DNA from: Muribaculaceae bacterium
GTDB taxonomy: Bacteria; Bacteroidota; Bacteroidia; Bacteroidales; Muribaculaceae
Direction of reading: 5' to 3'
Length of the DNA: 37,918 nt
Assembly: GCA_029061255.1 (NCBI GenBank)
Contig: JAIDSL010000033.1
Location: 1 to 37,918 of the forward strand
Positions 5,478 through 14,829 of this stretch are shown here, piece after piece. Numbering within the stretch: position 1 is the first letter of the stretch; every line of letters begins with the position of its first letter. The notes below the pieces were generated by a model, which saw only the letters and a program-made list of their open reading frames with translations, searched no databases and was not told the origin of the DNA. Both the position numbers and the translations under genes were made by a program.

Positions 5478-6764
5478 ATGGAAGAGACGAAGGTTAGATA
5501 CCCCATAGGACAGCAGGATTTCAAGACACTGCGCGAACGCGATCTGCTATATATTGACAAGACTGAATACGTAAGACGCATTGTCGATGATGGCAGCCAT
5601 TATTTCTTTTTGGCACGACCGCGACGATTCGGAAAGAGTCTCTTCCTGTCCACGCTACGATATTTCTTCGAAGGCAAGCGAGAACTTTTCAAAGGCCTTT
5701 ACATCGACTCCTCCGACTGGGACTGGACACCGTATCCGGTAGTTCATATTCAACTAGGTCAAGAGAGATATGATAAACCAGGAATGCTTGAAAAGGTACT
5801 TGACAAGACCTTTCGAGAACTGGAAAAACGATATGCCATATCTGATGTATCTCGCTTATATTCCATGAGATTATATGATATCATACAGACCGCCAGTAAG
5901 ATATCGGGGAAACGGGTCGTCATACTCATTGATGATTATGATAAGCCAATGATTGACAATCTTAATGACAAGGAGGCCTATGACCATTGCTACAACCTGT
6001 TGGGAGGTATGTACGGAAATCTCAAAAGCAATGCGGAGCATATCGCCTTGGCTTTTGTAGCGGGAACATATCATACAGGGCAATTTGAGGATCTGCATGA
6101 ATTGAATCATCTCTATGACATTTCCGATTCAAGCACTGCCGCTGGAATATGTGGATTCACCGAAGAGGAGATCCATAAGTACCTGTCTGACGGAATAAAA
6201 CGTTTTGCTTTGAGCAATGGTTTATTCGAGAAGGATGAGGTTTTTGATGTACTGAGGAATAGATATATGGGCTACAGATTCAGTACTGATCCCATCGATG
6301 TATACAATCCCTGGTCTGTTCTCAATGCACTGGCATACTCTGAAATCAAGAATTTCTGGAATGAGACCGGAATGCCTCAGGTAGTCAAAGCCTCCCTAAA
6401 ATCCCTCGATCCGTCTGAATTGATGGATTTGGATGACATCCGAAGTAGTTTGAGTTATTATTCTTGCATTTCACATTTAGACAATGACCTTGTAGGACTC
6501 CTATATCTAAACGGATACCTGACCATAAAGGAATATGATATGGAGTATGATAGATTTTTACTTGGCATTCCCAATAAAGAAGTAAGGTATGCCATTTACG
6601 ATACAGTGAACTCTCAGACATAGTCAAAGCGCCGGATTGAGGAGAAGCAGTATGCCCGCAAGTTCGCAACCGATAGTCGCAAGCTCTTCAAGATTGGTGT
6701 CAGCTTCTCATCCGAGACGCGACGAATCGAAGGATGGGAATCGAATAAACCATACGGCCAATGA
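5478..6764 (+). pseudogene. truncated AAA-ATPase/PD-(D/E)XK gene, nuclease core deleted
   Basis: The first 381 codons (5478-6620) hold the N-terminal RYPIGQQDFKTLRERDLLYI, Walker A region FFLARPRRFGKSLFLST and a Walker B-like VVILIDDYDKP. The frame stops at TAG 6621-6623 after NSQT. After the stop the same frame continues with KRRIEEKQYARKFATDSRKL to GWESNKPYGQ and TGA at 6762-6764, which is the normal C-terminus. Compared with the intact copy, about 100 codons with the D...E-x-K nuclease core are missing at the junction. The ATPase part also differs at key sites: Walker B DEYD is DDYD, and the TGVSRFS block is AGTYHTG. The 381-residue ATPase piece could still be made, but I expect it to be inactive. 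Confidence 0.85.
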
Positions 6765-6788
6765 CCGTATGGTTATCCGGGTCATAAC

Positions 6789-7871
6789 TTATTTCCGTTG
6801 CAGGCGGCCACCCTTCGGTTTCTCCAGCGCAGGAAGTTCCCCGACGATATTCTGAAACTCTTTCCATCCTACAGCATTCCTGTACTTCTCCTCCGACCCT
6901 TTGGGCACAGAAATTATGCAGGAGCTGCGGTCCACATCACGAAAACTGTTCTTTGGGAAAGGATAGGGGTCTGTCGCAAGCACCTCTATCCTACTGATGG
7001 ATGGACATCCGTTGAAGCATCCGTCCATCTTTATCTCCGACCATGGAAGTGAGACTAAATCCAGCTCAGGGCATTCGTCGAAGCATCCCTCACCCATACT
7101 CCTGAGCGTCTCCGGAAGATTTGCCCAAGTATAGGAAGGGCATTTCTTGAAACAATACTTACCCATTGTCTCTACACCCGACAGCTTCGCGACCTCAAGA
7201 TTTTCACAAAATGCAAGTACAAAATCCTCAAGGATTTTGACCGAGGGGGGAAGGTATAGGCTTTCAAAACCACATTGGCTTAGTGAGTGGCTTCTGATCA
7301 CTTCTACCTTACCCGGAATATGGAGACTCTTGAGTGTCGGGCAATATACGATGCCGTCGATCTCTTTCAATCCTTCCGGAAGATAGATCTCATTTACATC
7401 TACTCCGGTGATACCTCCGTTAAGTCTTTCCAATGTAGGAGGAAGGACCAGTATTCCAATCCCAACCCAGTCTATCGCACCATCTGCGAGATCAGTCACG
7501 GTATAGGCTGTGTCGTTGTCGTCGTATACTGTCTGCGGAATGTCAAGGAACCGACCACAGTAGTTTCTCCAATCCATACCATGTCCATTAGGGGTTATAT
7601 CATGGTATGGATACCATGCCTTAGACCTGGACTTTTTCTTTTGCCCCGGTTGTGACTCTGTTCGTCGGCTGAAGAGAGCAAACTCATTATCAGAATACTG
7701 ACATACGGCAACAGTCTTCTTTTCCTTTGACAATATCTGGTAATCAATATCCTGATACGTGAAATCAAACTTAGATCTGTTTATCTTACGTCTTTCACCA
7801 CATGCATCAAAAAAGCCTGCAATAATCATGACAAGCACAACCGTAAAGGCTGTAAATTGCCGGAAACTCAT
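6789..7871 (-). CDS. BspA-type leucine-rich-repeat lipoprotein
   Basis: A 360-residue protein; the ATG at 7871 (MSFRQFTAFTVVLVMIIAGF) is preferred over 7883 because it gives a compact lipoprotein signal ending FFDAC (Cys 24). After a roughly 100-residue variable region come LRR_5/BspA repeats: LPEGLKEIDGIVYCPTLKSL, IPGKVEVIRSHSLSQCGFES, LPPSVKILEDFVLAFCENLE, LPETLRSMGEGCFDECPELD. The usual closing segment, VPKGSEEKYRNAVGWKEFQN, is present. Such proteins sit on the surface or in the periplasm and bind proteins or host factors in some species; the ligand here is unknown. The gene stands alone between two AAA-gene scars. Confidence 0.8.
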   Translation of the reverse strand: MSFRQFTAFTVVLVMIIAGFFDACGERRKINRSKFDFTYQDIDYQILSKEKKTVAVCQYSDNEFALFSRRTESQPGQKKKSRSKAWYPYHDITPNGHGMDWRNYCGRFLDIPQTVYDDNDTAYTVTDLADGAIDWVGIGILVLPPTLERLNGGITGVDVNEIYLPEGLKEIDGIVYCPTLKSLHIPGKVEVIRSHSLSQCGFESLYLPPSVKILEDFVLAFCENLEVAKLSGVETMGKYCFKKCPSYTWANLPETLRSMGEGCFDECPELDLVSLPWSEIKMDGCFNGCPSISRIEVLATDPYPFPKNSFRDVDRSSCIISVPKGSEEKYRNAVGWKEFQNIVGELPALEKPKGGRLQRK

Positions 7872-7900
7872 ATTTCTACACATTCCAATTACTTTATGAT

Positions 7901-7975
7901 TTATATTCCTACTTTCCGAGTGTCGACCACTATTCCGTCCTCGACAAGCTCTATCACATAGATCCCATTTTGAAT
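7901..7975 (-). pseudogene. C-terminal tail of a lost gene, possible secretion sorting domain
   Basis: Minus-strand codons read NGIYVIELVEDGIVVDTRKV plus GI and stop. A GIYV...GIVVDTRKV strand pair at an extreme C-terminus resembles type IX secretion C-terminal sorting domains. Only 24 codons remain before an upstream in-frame stop at about 7978. The match is short, so this is a weak call; it fits the pattern of truncated genes beside AAA-promoter copies. Confidence 0.3.
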
Positions 7976-8046
7976 TTAATCATTTGCAAAATTACTGAAA
8001 AAATCCTGATATTCAAATTTTGTCAGGGGTCTTCAAAAAATTTAAG

Positions 8047-8077
8047 TTGCACAACCGACTTAAAAGCGTTATCTTTG
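8047..8077 (+). promoter_or_regulatory. orphan AAA-family promoter facing the mfd 3' end
   Basis: TTG (8047-8049), 20 bases, TATCTTTG (8070-8077), inside a 41-base block identical to 5429-5469. No AAA coding sequence follows. The next feature is the mfd stop codon (8102-8104) on the other strand, so a transcript would be antisense to mfd. It is most simply the leftover of a deleted AAA/PD-(D/E)XK gene. Confidence 0.7.
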
Positions 8078-8101
8078 CAAGAAAATTGTAAGGAATCCAG
8101 A

Positions 8102-11100
8102 TTACAGCGGCGGGAGGGTGCGGATGGTCTGGAGGATGGAGAGGGCTTCGGAGACGGTCGGGACATCGGATATGAGGAAGGAGCGCTTGCCGTTGATGTC
8201 GCGGAGCTTTGTGCGCTTCGGGTCGAGCTGAAGCCAAGCCAAAAGGCGTCCGAACGCCGTAGAGGCGTAATACGCCGCGTTTTCCTCACCGACAAAGTAA
8301 ACATACATCTTGCCCCCTTTGAGCGTCAGGCGCTCAATTCCGAGGCGTTTTGCGGCCATTCTGAGCGGCACCACCTTGATCAACTCCTCCGTAGTATGCG
8401 GTATCGCGCCGAAACGGTCTTTCAGCTGAGCCCGGAATTCCTCTATCTGCTCAGCGTTTTCCATATTATCGAGTTGCTGATAGAGCGAGATTCGCTCACT
8501 CTCTTGCGGCACATAAAGCGGCGGCAGACGCAATTCGAGGTCACTCTCTATCGAGCAATCTGCAACGAACTCCTCCTCCCCGGGTGTAGAGGTTTCCGCA
8601 AACGTATCGGCAAATTCCTCCGTCTTAAGTTCAAGCACGGATTCCTTAAGTATCTTCTGGTAGGTCTCATAACCAAGGTCGGCTATGAAGCCGGACTGCT
8701 CCGCACCGAGCAGGTTGCCCGCTCCGCGTATGTCAAGATCCTGCATGGCGATGTGGATCCCGCTTCCGAGGTCGCTGAAGCTTTCGATGGCCTGCAGACG
8801 GCGACGTGCCACCGGAGTCAAAGGAGCCCCGGGAGGCACCATGAAGTAGCAGAACGCCTTCCGGTCGCTTCTGCCAACACGTCCACGCAACTGGTGCAGT
8901 TCCGAAAGTCCGAAATGATGTGCGTTGTTGACAATGATAGTATTGACATTGGGCATATCCACGCCATTTTCTACAATGGTCGTAGAGAGAAGGATATCAT
9001 AATCATGCGCCGCAAAGTCAAGTATCGCCTTCTCAAGCTTCTCAGGAGGCATCTGCCCATGTGCCTTTATGACGCGAGCATCGGGCACAAGCCTATTGAG
9101 CATATTCTCAAGGACATTGAGATTTTCAATGCGGTTGGAGATGACAAAAAGCTGGCCGTTGCGCGAAAGCTCGAAGTTGACAGCTTCCTTCACCATGTCA
9201 TCATCGAGAGTAGCGACAGTTGTCACCACCGGATGGCGGTTGGCAGGCGGTGTGTTGAGCGAACTAAGGTCTCTCGCTCCCATAAGCGAGAACTGCAACG
9301 TGCGCGGAATGGGTGTAGCACTCATCGTCAGCGTATCCACATTCACTTTCATCTGCTTCAGTTTCTCCTTGACAGCCACACCGAATTTCTGCTCCTCATC
9401 CACTATCAGCAGACCAAGATCCTTGAACTTGACACCCTTGCCGATAAGCTTATGTGTGCCGATAAGGATATCTACCTTTCCTGCCTCAAGATCGGCAAGT
9501 ATCTGCTTCACCTCCTTCGGTTTCTTTGCCCTTGAGATAAACTCCACCCTCACAGGGAGATCTTTCAGGCGCTGCGAGAACGTACGGTAATGCTGCATGG
9601 CGAGCACCGTGGTAGGCACGAGCACGGCAGTCTGCTTTGAGTCTGTGGCTGCCTTGAAAGCTGCACGGATAGCTATCTCCGTCTTTCCGAAACCGACATC
9701 TCCGCATACAAGACGGTCCATCGGACGGGGGCTCTCCATGTCGGCCTTTATCGCCTGCGTAGCCTTCAGCTGGTCGGGGGTATCCTCATAGATGAAGCTT
9801 GCCTCCAACTCATGCTGCAGATACGAGTCAGGAGAGTATGCAAATCCTTTTTCTTCGCGTCGCGCGGCATAGAGCTTGATAAGGTCGCGTGCGATATCCT
9901 TCATCTTGCTCTTGGTGCGGTCCTTGATCCGGTTCCAGGCTCCAGACCCAAGCTTATTGATCTTCGGCGGCACACCCTCCTTGCCACGGTATTTCGACAG
10001 CTTATGGAGCGAATGTATCGACACGAGGATCATATCGTCGTTCTGATACAGGAGCTTTATCATCTCCTGAGGACTCCCGTTGGTGTCAGTCTTGATCAGA
10101 CCTGCAAACTTACCGATGCCATGGTCAATATGCACGATATAATCACCGATCTCAATCTGGTTCAATTCCTTGAGCGAAAGGGCAAGTTTTCCGCTACGGG
10201 CCTTGTCTGATTTAAGGCTGTATTTGTGGAAGCGGTCGAATATCTGATGGTCGGTGAAGAAACAAGTCTTTGTGTCGTGGTCCACGAAACCGGCATGGAT
10301 GGTCTGCGCCACGGGGGTAAACGAAATATGGTCGCCCCTGTCGGCAAATATCTCCTTCAGGCGCTCACCCTGGTATGCAGAATCGCTGAGTATGAGAAGC
10401 CGATAGCCATCGGCGAGCATATTGGTGAAGGATTCGGAGATGATGTCGAAATTCTTATGATAGAGAGCCTGCGGGGAGGTGTTGAACTCCATCACAGCAT
10501 CTGCGCCTGACGTGGTCGCTGTCATTCCAAACTGGAAAATACGTAATCCTTCAAGTCTTCGCGCGAAATCCTCAGCATCCACCACCTTCTTCATCGCCTC
10601 TGGATCCCCTTCTTCAGCTATGGCAGCTGACTCAGAATATTGCTGCGACGCTATGTCGCGCACAGTAGCCACAAGGGCGGATGTATCAGCCACGAAGAGC
10701 GGTGTGGTGTCGCCGATAAACTCAAGCAATGAAACACCATGCTCCCCACTCCCTTCAGCAGCCGAGGCTGCCACTATCGAGACATCCCCAAGGCGCTGCT
10801 CCGAGAGCTGGGTCTCCACATTGAAAGTACGTATGGAGTCAATCTCATCGTCAAAAAAGTCGATACGATAGGGAAGTTCGTTGGAATAGGAGAAAACGTC
10901 GAGAATGGAGCCTCTGCGGGCAAATTGACCCGGTTCGTAGACATAGTCTACCTGTCGGAAACCTAATTCCCTCAGCCTGTCTTCCACTTTTGCTATATCT
11001 GCTTTCTTCGTTGTGGAGAGCTTGAGAGTGTTCTTCTCCAATTCTTCTTTCACCGGCACCCTTTCTGCAAGGGCCTCAGGATACGTCACAATCCAACCTA

Positions 11101-11458
11101 TTTTCCCGGCTCGCCAGCCGTCAAGGGCCTCGGCTCGCAATATCTGCTGGGGCGCATCGATACGCCCATATTTTATATGACGTTTGTATCCGGAAGGGAA
11201 AAACGCAACCTCGCATTCAGCCACGCGCGACAAGTCATGGTAGAGATAGCCGGCTGAATCTGCATCATCCCCCACGATCACCATCGGATGCTTCGTGGAA
11301 GCTGATTTTCCCAATAGCACAGCTGCCGCCGAGCCCTTGAGCCCGGCGAGCGTAGCGCGTGTAGCCTTTTTGTCGTCGATAAGTTTCTTTAGAGCCTTGA
11401 GGCGGCCCGGCGTGGCGAAAAGCGCGGCAGCCTCGCCAAGGGTCATCTGTCCGCTCAT
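8102..11458 (-). CDS. mfd: transcription-repair coupling factor Mfd
   Basis: An 1118-residue DNA translocase that removes RNA polymerase stalled at DNA damage and recruits UvrA. Features in order: N-terminal UvrB-like domains (TKHPMVIVGDDADSAGYL...), the RNA-polymerase-binding CarD/RID domain (IEIGDYIVHIDHGIGKFAGL, about residue 440), helicase Walker A (CGDVGFGKTE, about 590) and DEEQ box (LLIVDEEQKFG). The translocation and helicase C-terminal motifs follow (STTIVENGVDMPN, QLRGRVGRS), then a TRCF C-terminal domain. Length is normal for the family. Its ATG overlaps the S41 protease stop by 4 bp (ATGA), so the two are cotranscribed and probably translationally coupled. The 3' end lies 25 bases from an opposing orphan promoter. 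Confidence 0.97.
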   Translation of the reverse strand: MSGQMTLGEAAALFATPGRLKALKKLIDDKKATRATLAGLKGSAAAVLLGKSASTKHPMVIVGDDADSAGYLYHDLSRVAECEVAFFPSGYKRHIKYGRIDAPQQILRAEALDGWRAGKIGWIVTYPEALAERVPVKEELEKNTLKLSTTKKADIAKVEDRLRELGFRQVDYVYEPGQFARRGSILDVFSYSNELPYRIDFFDDEIDSIRTFNVETQLSEQRLGDVSIVAASAAEGSGEHGVSLLEFIGDTTPLFVADTSALVATVRDIASQQYSESAAIAEEGDPEAMKKVVDAEDFARRLEGLRIFQFGMTATTSGADAVMEFNTSPQALYHKNFDIISESFTNMLADGYRLLILSDSAYQGERLKEIFADRGDHISFTPVAQTIHAGFVDHDTKTCFFTDHQIFDRFHKYSLKSDKARSGKLALSLKELNQIEIGDYIVHIDHGIGKFAGLIKTDTNGSPQEMIKLLYQNDDMILVSIHSLHKLSKYRGKEGVPPKINKLGSGAWNRIKDRTKSKMKDIARDLIKLYAARREEKGFAYSPDSYLQHELEASFIYEDTPDQLKATQAIKADMESPRPMDRLVCGDVGFGKTEIAIRAAFKAATDSKQTAVLVPTTVLAMQHYRTFSQRLKDLPVRVEFISRAKKPKEVKQILADLEAGKVDILIGTHKLIGKGVKFKDLGLLIVDEEQKFGVAVKEKLKQMKVNVDTLTMSATPIPRTLQFSLMGARDLSSLNTPPANRHPVVTTVATLDDDMVKEAVNFELSRNGQLFVISNRIENLNVLENMLNRLVPDARVIKAHGQMPPEKLEKAILDFAAHDYDILLSTTIVENGVDMPNVNTIIVNNAHHFGLSELHQLRGRVGRSDRKAFCYFMVPPGAPLTPVARRRLQAIESFSDLGSGIHIAMQDLDIRGAGNLLGAEQSGFIADLGYETYQKILKESVLELKTEEFADTFAETSTPGEEEFVADCSIESDLELRLPPLYVPQESERISLYQQLDNMENAEQIEEFRAQLKDRFGAIPHTTEELIKVVPLRMAAKRLGIERLTLKGGKMYVYFVGEENAAYYASTAFGRLLAWLQLDPKRTKLRDINGKRSFLISDVPTVSEALSILQTIRTLPPL

Positions 11459-13134
11459 TTGCGCTTTGGATTTTGCGTTTTCAGTTTTGCATCATCCACT
11501 TTGCGAAGGATGGCATCATATTCCGGAGATTCGAGTATGCCTATTGCAGCCTCAACCACCGGATCTGTGCGTATCTCCACTGCTACGCGCCCGCTGTCGC
11601 CATAATAGCGTGTGGCTATCTCCTCGGCAAGATAATCCTTGATTTCACCTTTCTTGAATTCCAAATCGCGCTTCAGATCACTTCCAAGCGACTTCTCAAG
11701 CACCGATAAGGTGGAGTCGTTGTCGGGTGTCATATATCCTTGCTCGTCAGCTTGCTTGCGCAATTCCTTAATCAGCGCGTCAAACGAAGTGTCATACTTC
11801 ATGTCTCCGTCAACGACGAACTCAGTGAAGTCGGCATACACATCATCCGTAATCTCAAACTTATCCAACGGAATGGCTTCCGGATGTGTCGCGCGGTACT
11901 TGTTGGCAAAGTCGAAGATTCGGTTTTTGGTGACGAGATTGTATAGGATATCAGAATAATTGTTGTTCTTCACCACAGAGTCCGGCTGCAGTCCACCTCC
12001 GTCTCTTACTTCGCGGCCGCGAGATGTGTAGTAGACGTTGGTCAGCGAGTCCGGTGTGCGAGCCACAGTTCCATCCGGATTCCTACGGGAATAGTCGAGT
12101 GCCTGGATCAGGCGACCCGACGGAATGTAGTATTTTGCGACTGTCACTTTCAGGCTCGCCTCATGGGGAAGGGGGAATATATTTTGTACAAGTCCCTTGC
12201 CGAAACTGCGGTTACCTACCAATACAGCGCGGTCGAGGTCCTGGAGTGCACCGGCAGTGATCTCCGACGCTGAAGCAGTGCCTCCGTCGGTCAATACCAC
12301 CAAAGGCATATCCGGGAAGGAGGGGGTATGAGTGGTCTTGTAGATGCGTTCTTTGCCGCTGCCACTCGTGCGAAGCACCTGCGTTCCTTTCGGGAGGAAA
12401 TTGCCCAAAATGTCGATGGCACTCTCCACGAGGCCTCCGCCGTTTCCACGCAGGTCGAGGATCAACTTTGAGAATCCAGGGGTCTTTTTAAGGGAGTCGA
12501 GGGCTGCTGTAATCTCCTTCGCGGAGTTGGAAATGTAGCTGGTGAGGCGAATGTAGCCCGTAGTGGGACTCACCATACCGAAATAAGGCACTGATTTCTC
12601 AGCGACTTTCTCTCGAGTCACGGTGAACGAGAGAAGCGAATCGGCTACATAGGGACGATTCACCTCAATGTAGACGTCTGTGCCCGGAGTGCCCTTGAGC
12701 AACTTGGATACATCTGCGCTCTTGGCTCCTTTTGTGGCTACAGTATCAACCTTGATGATCCTGTCGCCGGGCATCAGCCCGGCCTTTGCGGCGGGGCTTC
12801 CGTCTATGGGCTGCGAGATGCAGACGTAGCCATTGTATTCGGTGATGTAGCTTCCGATGCCGGCATATTCCCCGGTGGTCATCTTCATGAGTGCATCGCG
12901 GTCGTCAGCTGTATAATATTCCGTGTATGGATCCACGGTATTCAGCATCGCGTTGGAAGCAGCCTTGAATGCCTCGTCGATGCGGATTGAGTCCACATAA
13001 TTCTCCTCAAGAGTCTTCACCATGGCGTTGAAGGTCTTGAGGTTGCGTTGCAGAGCCATGTCATGGCTTTTCTTAGCGCATACGCCAAGTGATATTGCAG
13101 TGAGTGCCACGATGGGCAATAGGATCCTTTTCAT
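11455..13134 (-). CDS. S41-family C-terminal processing peptidase (CtpA-like)
   Basis: A 559-residue exported serine protease. The ATG at 13134 gives the signal peptide MKRILLPIVALTAISLGVCA; the longer frame would need a TTG at 13149. A PDZ domain follows (GIGSYITEYNGYVCISQPID, GSPAAKAGLMPGDRI), then the S41 catalytic core with LILDLRGNGGGLVESA, the nucleophile in TDGGTASASEITAGAL and the lysine in GNRSFGKGLVQ. A C-terminal helical region of about 170 residues closes the protein. It should cleave periplasmic proteins near their C-termini, and PDZ domains select the tail. Its stop overlaps the mfd start by 4 bp and nadB ends 46 bases upstream, so nadB-S41-mfd may be one operon. Confidence 0.93.
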   Translation of the reverse strand: MKRILLPIVALTAISLGVCAKKSHDMALQRNLKTFNAMVKTLEENYVDSIRIDEAFKAASNAMLNTVDPYTEYYTADDRDALMKMTTGEYAGIGSYITEYNGYVCISQPIDGSPAAKAGLMPGDRIIKVDTVATKGAKSADVSKLLKGTPGTDVYIEVNRPYVADSLLSFTVTREKVAEKSVPYFGMVSPTTGYIRLTSYISNSAKEITAALDSLKKTPGFSKLILDLRGNGGGLVESAIDILGNFLPKGTQVLRTSGSGKERIYKTTHTPSFPDMPLVVLTDGGTASASEITAGALQDLDRAVLVGNRSFGKGLVQNIFPLPHEASLKVTVAKYYIPSGRLIQALDYSRRNPDGTVARTPDSLTNVYYTSRGREVRDGGGLQPDSVVKNNNYSDILYNLVTKNRIFDFANKYRATHPEAIPLDKFEITDDVYADFTEFVVDGDMKYDTSFDALIKELRKQADEQGYMTPDNDSTLSVLEKSLGSDLKRDLEFKKGEIKDYLAEEIATRYYGDSGRVAVEIRTDPVVEAAIGILESPEYDAILRKVDDAKLKTQNPKRK

Positions 13135-13180
13135 ACGGAATATTTTCAATGTTAACAGTGTCTAAACGCGTCAGATGCGT

Positions 13181-14767
13181 TCAAGGTTCGGGAGATATGT
13201 CGGGATGAGGATAGTCTACTGTGAAATGCAGACCGCGGCTTTCCTTGCGTTCACGCGCCTGGCGCATGATCAGATATCCGATGTTGATGATATTGCGCAG
13301 CTCGCAAAGGGCACGCGTAGGCTTGCTCTCCTTAAAGAGGCGTTCGGTCTCTTGATACAGGATATCCAGGCGATTCCAGGCGCGGTCAAGGCGAAGGTCG
13401 CTCCTGACGATGCCCACATAGTAGCCCATGATCTGATTCACCTCCTTTTCCGACTGGGTGATAAGCACCATCTCCTCGGGGTGGGTGGTGCCCTCATCAT
13501 TCCATTCAGGCACGTCCGTGCGGAAGTCAATTCCATCTATTCTCTCAAGGGAATGCTTTGCTGCCGCATCAGCGTAGACCACAGCCTCAATCAAGGAATT
13601 GGAGGCAAGACGGTTGCCGCCATGAAGTCCGGTGCAAGAACATTCACCGATAGCATAGAGGCGGTCGATGCTCGACTGCCCGTCGAGATCCACCTTTATT
13701 CCTCCGCAAAGATAGTGGGCAGCCGGCGCCACAGGGATCATATCCTTGGTGATGTCGATGCCCAGGGAGAGGCACTTCTCGTATATATTCGGGAAATGTT
13801 TCTTGGTCTCTTCGGGGTCCTTATGAGTGACATCGAGATAGACATGATCCGTACCGTTCTGCTTCATTTCCGAGTCAATCGCACGCGCCACTATGTCGCG
13901 CGGAGCCAGCGACAGCCTCGGGTCATATTTGTGCATGAATTCCTTCCCATCAAGGGTCTTGAGCACAGCTCCATAGCCACGCATTGCCTCCGTGATGAGG
14001 AAGCTTGGGCGGTCGCCGGGGTGGTAGAGTGCCGTAGGGTGGAATTGTATAAACTCCATGTCGCTTACAGTGCCCTTGGCACGATACACCATTGCGATGC
14101 CGTCGCCCGTAGCCACGAGAGGATTGGTCGTAGTGGTGTAGCAAGCGCCAACGCCACCTGTGGCCATTACAGTGATTTTAGCAAGGAATGTGTCTACTTT
14201 CTCATTCTCTTCATCAAGCACATAAGCACCGTAGCAGGTGATGTCGGGAGTGCGACGGGTCACAATCTTTCCCAAGTGATGCTGGGTGATGATCTCCACT
14301 GCAAAATGATGCTCAAATATATCAATATAAGGGTTTTCTTTTATACGCTCTACGAGTGACTGCTGGATCTCTGCTCCGGTATTGTCGGCATGATGGAGTA
14401 TGCGGAATTCTGAATGCCCGCCCTCGCGATGAAGATCGAAAGAGCCGTCTTCCTTCCTGTCGAAATCTACCCCCCATTTGAGCAGCTCCTTGATTTGGCT
14501 GGGGGCATTCCTGACCACTTTTTCTACTGCATCGCGATCAGACAGCCAATCGCCTGCCACCATAGTATCGTGGATATGCTTGTCGAAATCATCGACCTCA
14601 AGATTAGTGACGCTCGCTACTCCTCCTTGGGCAAAGAATGTATTCGCCTCATCAAGCGTGGTCTTGCACATAATAGCCACCCTATGAGCGGGGGATGCCA
14701 CCTTAAGGGCAAAGCTCATGCCGGCTACGCCGGATCCTATCACAAGATAGTCGTATTCAAAAACCAT
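13181..14767 (-). CDS. nadB: L-aspartate oxidase
   Basis: A 528-residue cytoplasmic flavoenzyme that oxidises L-aspartate to iminoaspartate, the first step of NAD synthesis. Key sites: FAD-binding YLVIGSGVAGMSFALKVA at the start, FFAQGGVASV, HREGGHSEFRILHHADNTG of the substrate region, the APAAHYLCGGIKVD loop, IGECSCTGLHGGNRLASNSL near the second FAD contact, and the C-terminal ARERKESRGLHFTVDYP. The last motif and the glycine-rich loop separate NadB from succinate dehydrogenase flavoproteins. Length is normal. NadA and NadC, which would use the product, are not in this window. It may share a transcript with the S41 protease and mfd. Confidence 0.96.
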   Translation of the reverse strand: MVFEYDYLVIGSGVAGMSFALKVASPAHRVAIMCKTTLDEANTFFAQGGVASVTNLEVDDFDKHIHDTMVAGDWLSDRDAVEKVVRNAPSQIKELLKWGVDFDRKEDGSFDLHREGGHSEFRILHHADNTGAEIQQSLVERIKENPYIDIFEHHFAVEIITQHHLGKIVTRRTPDITCYGAYVLDEENEKVDTFLAKITVMATGGVGACYTTTTNPLVATGDGIAMVYRAKGTVSDMEFIQFHPTALYHPGDRPSFLITEAMRGYGAVLKTLDGKEFMHKYDPRLSLAPRDIVARAIDSEMKQNGTDHVYLDVTHKDPEETKKHFPNIYEKCLSLGIDITKDMIPVAPAAHYLCGGIKVDLDGQSSIDRLYAIGECSCTGLHGGNRLASNSLIEAVVYADAAAKHSLERIDGIDFRTDVPEWNDEGTTHPEEMVLITQSEKEVNQIMGYYVGIVRSDLRLDRAWNRLDILYQETERLFKESKPTRALCELRNIINIGYLIMRQARERKESRGLHFTVDYPHPDISPEP

Positions 14768-14793
14768 TTCGATAAATGTTTAGTCTATTGGTA

Positions 14794-14821
14794 GGGCGTG
14801 GGCCAGTCACGGCCCACGCCC
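14794..14821. terminator. 11-bp perfect hairpin between OmpA/TPR gene and nadB
   Basis: GGGCGTGGGCC (14794-14804), AGTCAC loop, GGCCCACGCCC (14811-14821). It is very GC-rich but without a T-run, so it is either a pause/terminator or an RNA-stabilising 3' end for the strongly promoted lipoprotein message. Confidence 0.5.
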
Positions 14822-14829
14822 TTAAGGTC

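Noticed and set aside
2543..6764. AAA copies as an insertion sequence or transposon
   Set aside because: No transposase, terminal inverted repeats or target duplications could be seen by eye; only a shared promoter block and coding homology.
7970..9535. 521-codon plus-strand open frame opposite mfd, close to the orphan promoter
   Set aside because: It is fully antisense to the conserved mfd reading frame, has a Leu/Arg/His-rich composition typical of a complementary shadow, and shows no motif. Transcription from 8047 may cross it, but I do not support a protein.
13175..14359. 394-codon plus-strand open frame opposite nadB
   Set aside because: Antisense to a clear nadB gene with all family motifs; no recognisable domain.
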